A stretch of DNA of 64,000 bases from Burkholderiales bacterium. GTDB taxonomy: Bacteria > Pseudomonadota > Gammaproteobacteria > Burkholderiales > Burkholderiaceae_C. The position numbers and the translations under genes were made by a program. Location of the stretch: positions 1 through 64,000 of the forward strand of contig CANGHK010000006.1 of the NCBI GenBank assembly GCA_947453625.1, written 5' to 3'. This document shows, piece after piece, positions 63,381 to 64,000 of this stretch. The notes beneath the pieces are model-generated. The model had not been told where the DNA came from. It ran no database searches and was given only the letters and a program-made list of their open reading frames with translations. The number at the start of each line of letters is the position of its first letter. The stretch's first letter is position 1.

Positions 63381-64000
63381 ATGCCCGGCCGCCGACCGAC
63401 CCCGCCCAGGATCTGCATCGCCGGCGCCACTGGCCTGGTGGGTCTTGCACTGCTGGCCAGACTGGCGCCCTATGCCGGCAAAGGCCGGATCACGGCGCTG
63501 GTGCGCCAACCCGCTCAGGTTAACGGCTTGCCCAAGGGCGTGCGCGGCCAGGTGGTCGATTTCAGCGCGCTGGGCCGCGCTGGCGTGGCCGGTCTGCCAG
63601 CCATCGACTGGGCTTTTTGCTCCCTGGGCACGACGATCAAGGTGGCCGGCTCCAGATCGGCCTTTCGAACGGTCGACTTCGACGCCGTGCTGGCCTTCGC
63701 GCGGGCTGCCAAAGTGGCAGGCGCCAGCCGGCTGGCCGTCGTCTCGGCGCTGGGCGCCGACCCGCGCTCGGCGGTGTTCTACAACCGCGTCAAGGGCGAG
63801 ATGGAGCAGGCGCTGCGCGCGATGGCCATGCCCTGCCTGGTGATCGCCAGGCCGTCGTTGCTGCTCGGCGACCGCCAGGCCTTGGGCCAGGCCAGTCGGA
63901 CGGGCGAGGCGATCGCGCAGGCGCTGATGCCGGCTTTCGGCTGGCTGCTGCCGCGCCGCTTGCGGCCCATCCCTGCCGACGCAGTGGCCGCGGCGATGAT
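63381..64000 (+). CDS. NAD(P)-binding oxidoreductase, 5' part only
   Basis: An ORF opens 17 nt after rhlE and runs off the window after 206 codons without a stop. The Rossmann loop is ICIAGATGLVGLALLARLAP. AIDWAFCSLGTTIKVAGSRSAFRTVDFDAVLAFARAAKVAGASRLAVVSALGADPRSAVFYNRVKGEMEQALRAM follows; YNRVKGEME resembles the YxxxK of atypical SDRs. The fold is that of the HTATIP2/TIP30-like and NmrA-type NAD(P)-binding proteins. No substrate is implied. Possibly co-transcribed with rhlE. Confidence 0.8.
   Translation, partial: MPGRRPTPPRICIAGATGLVGLALLARLAPYAGKGRITALVRQPAQVNGLPKGVRGQVVDFSALGRAGVAGLPAIDWAFCSLGTTIKVAGSRSAFRTVDFDAVLAFARAAKVAGASRLAVVSALGADPRSAVFYNRVKGEMEQALRAMAMPCLVIARPSLLLGDRQALGQASRTGEAIAQALMPAFGWLLPRRLRPIPADAVAAAM

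Overview
The window is chromosomal DNA of a high-GC (roughly 68-70 %) betaproteobacterium of the order Burkholderiales, most like the Rubrivivax / Leptothrix / Ideonella group. This is judged from protein character and gene order (mdh-gntR-sdhCDAB-sdhE-gltA, rnb-tonB-aroE-mtgA, accBC-prmA, boxR-boxCBA). About 56 protein genes are supported. I see no rRNA, tRNA, CRISPR array, intact insertion sequence or prophage. It reads as core genome with one catabolic island.

Layout. 1-10.4 kb is a TCA-cycle block: the sucD 3' end, then gltA, sdhE, sdhB, sdhA, sdhD, sdhC and a GntR/HutC regulator on the minus strand, with mdh divergent and a CitE-like lyase behind it. A palindrome of GTCTTAT half-sites lies in the gntR-mdh gap. 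10.5-20.3 kb is a plus-strand housekeeping run: mpl, a secreted-looking FAH protein, a YqiA-type esterase, an SDR, RNase II/R, a TonB-like protein, aroE, mtgA, a conserved unknown and a TlpA thioredoxin. 20.3-26.1 kb holds accB, accC, prmA, a zinc-ribbon membrane protein, a PfkB kinase and, on the minus strand, aroQ. 26.2-30.1 kb is a cytochrome set (SHP-like, diheme c, b561) with a two-component system.

30.1-45.6 kb is an aerobic benzoate (box) island. pcaF, boxA, boxB, boxC and boxR are on the minus strand. A DUF4863 protein, benzoate-CoA ligase, an alpha/beta hydrolase and a five-gene ABC importer run the other way. Together they import benzoate, activate it to benzoyl-CoA, epoxidise it, cleave the ring and release acetyl-CoA and succinyl-CoA, which feed the TCA block. 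The semialdehyde dehydrogenase step is not in the window. 45.6-49.2 kb is a small acyl-CoA operon (thiolase, APH-like kinase, DUF6285, enoyl-CoA hydratase). 49.3-64 kb has a SNF2 helicase, ettA, a metzincin lipoprotein, a ROK kinase, aminopeptidase P, a second two-component system, rhlE and a truncated NAD(P)-binding gene.

Four observations stand out. (1) accC and ettA each have a short upstream ORF that repeats the first codons of the gene, followed by hairpin-forming DNA and then the real start. (2) Six genes have a -10-like hexamer 6-9 nt before the ATG, the signature of leaderless mRNAs. (3) A GC-rich dispersed repeat sits in frame inside boxA and a metalloprotease, and possibly related hairpin-rich DNA fills box-operon spacers. 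(4) BoxR-type palindromes surround two candidate box promoters.
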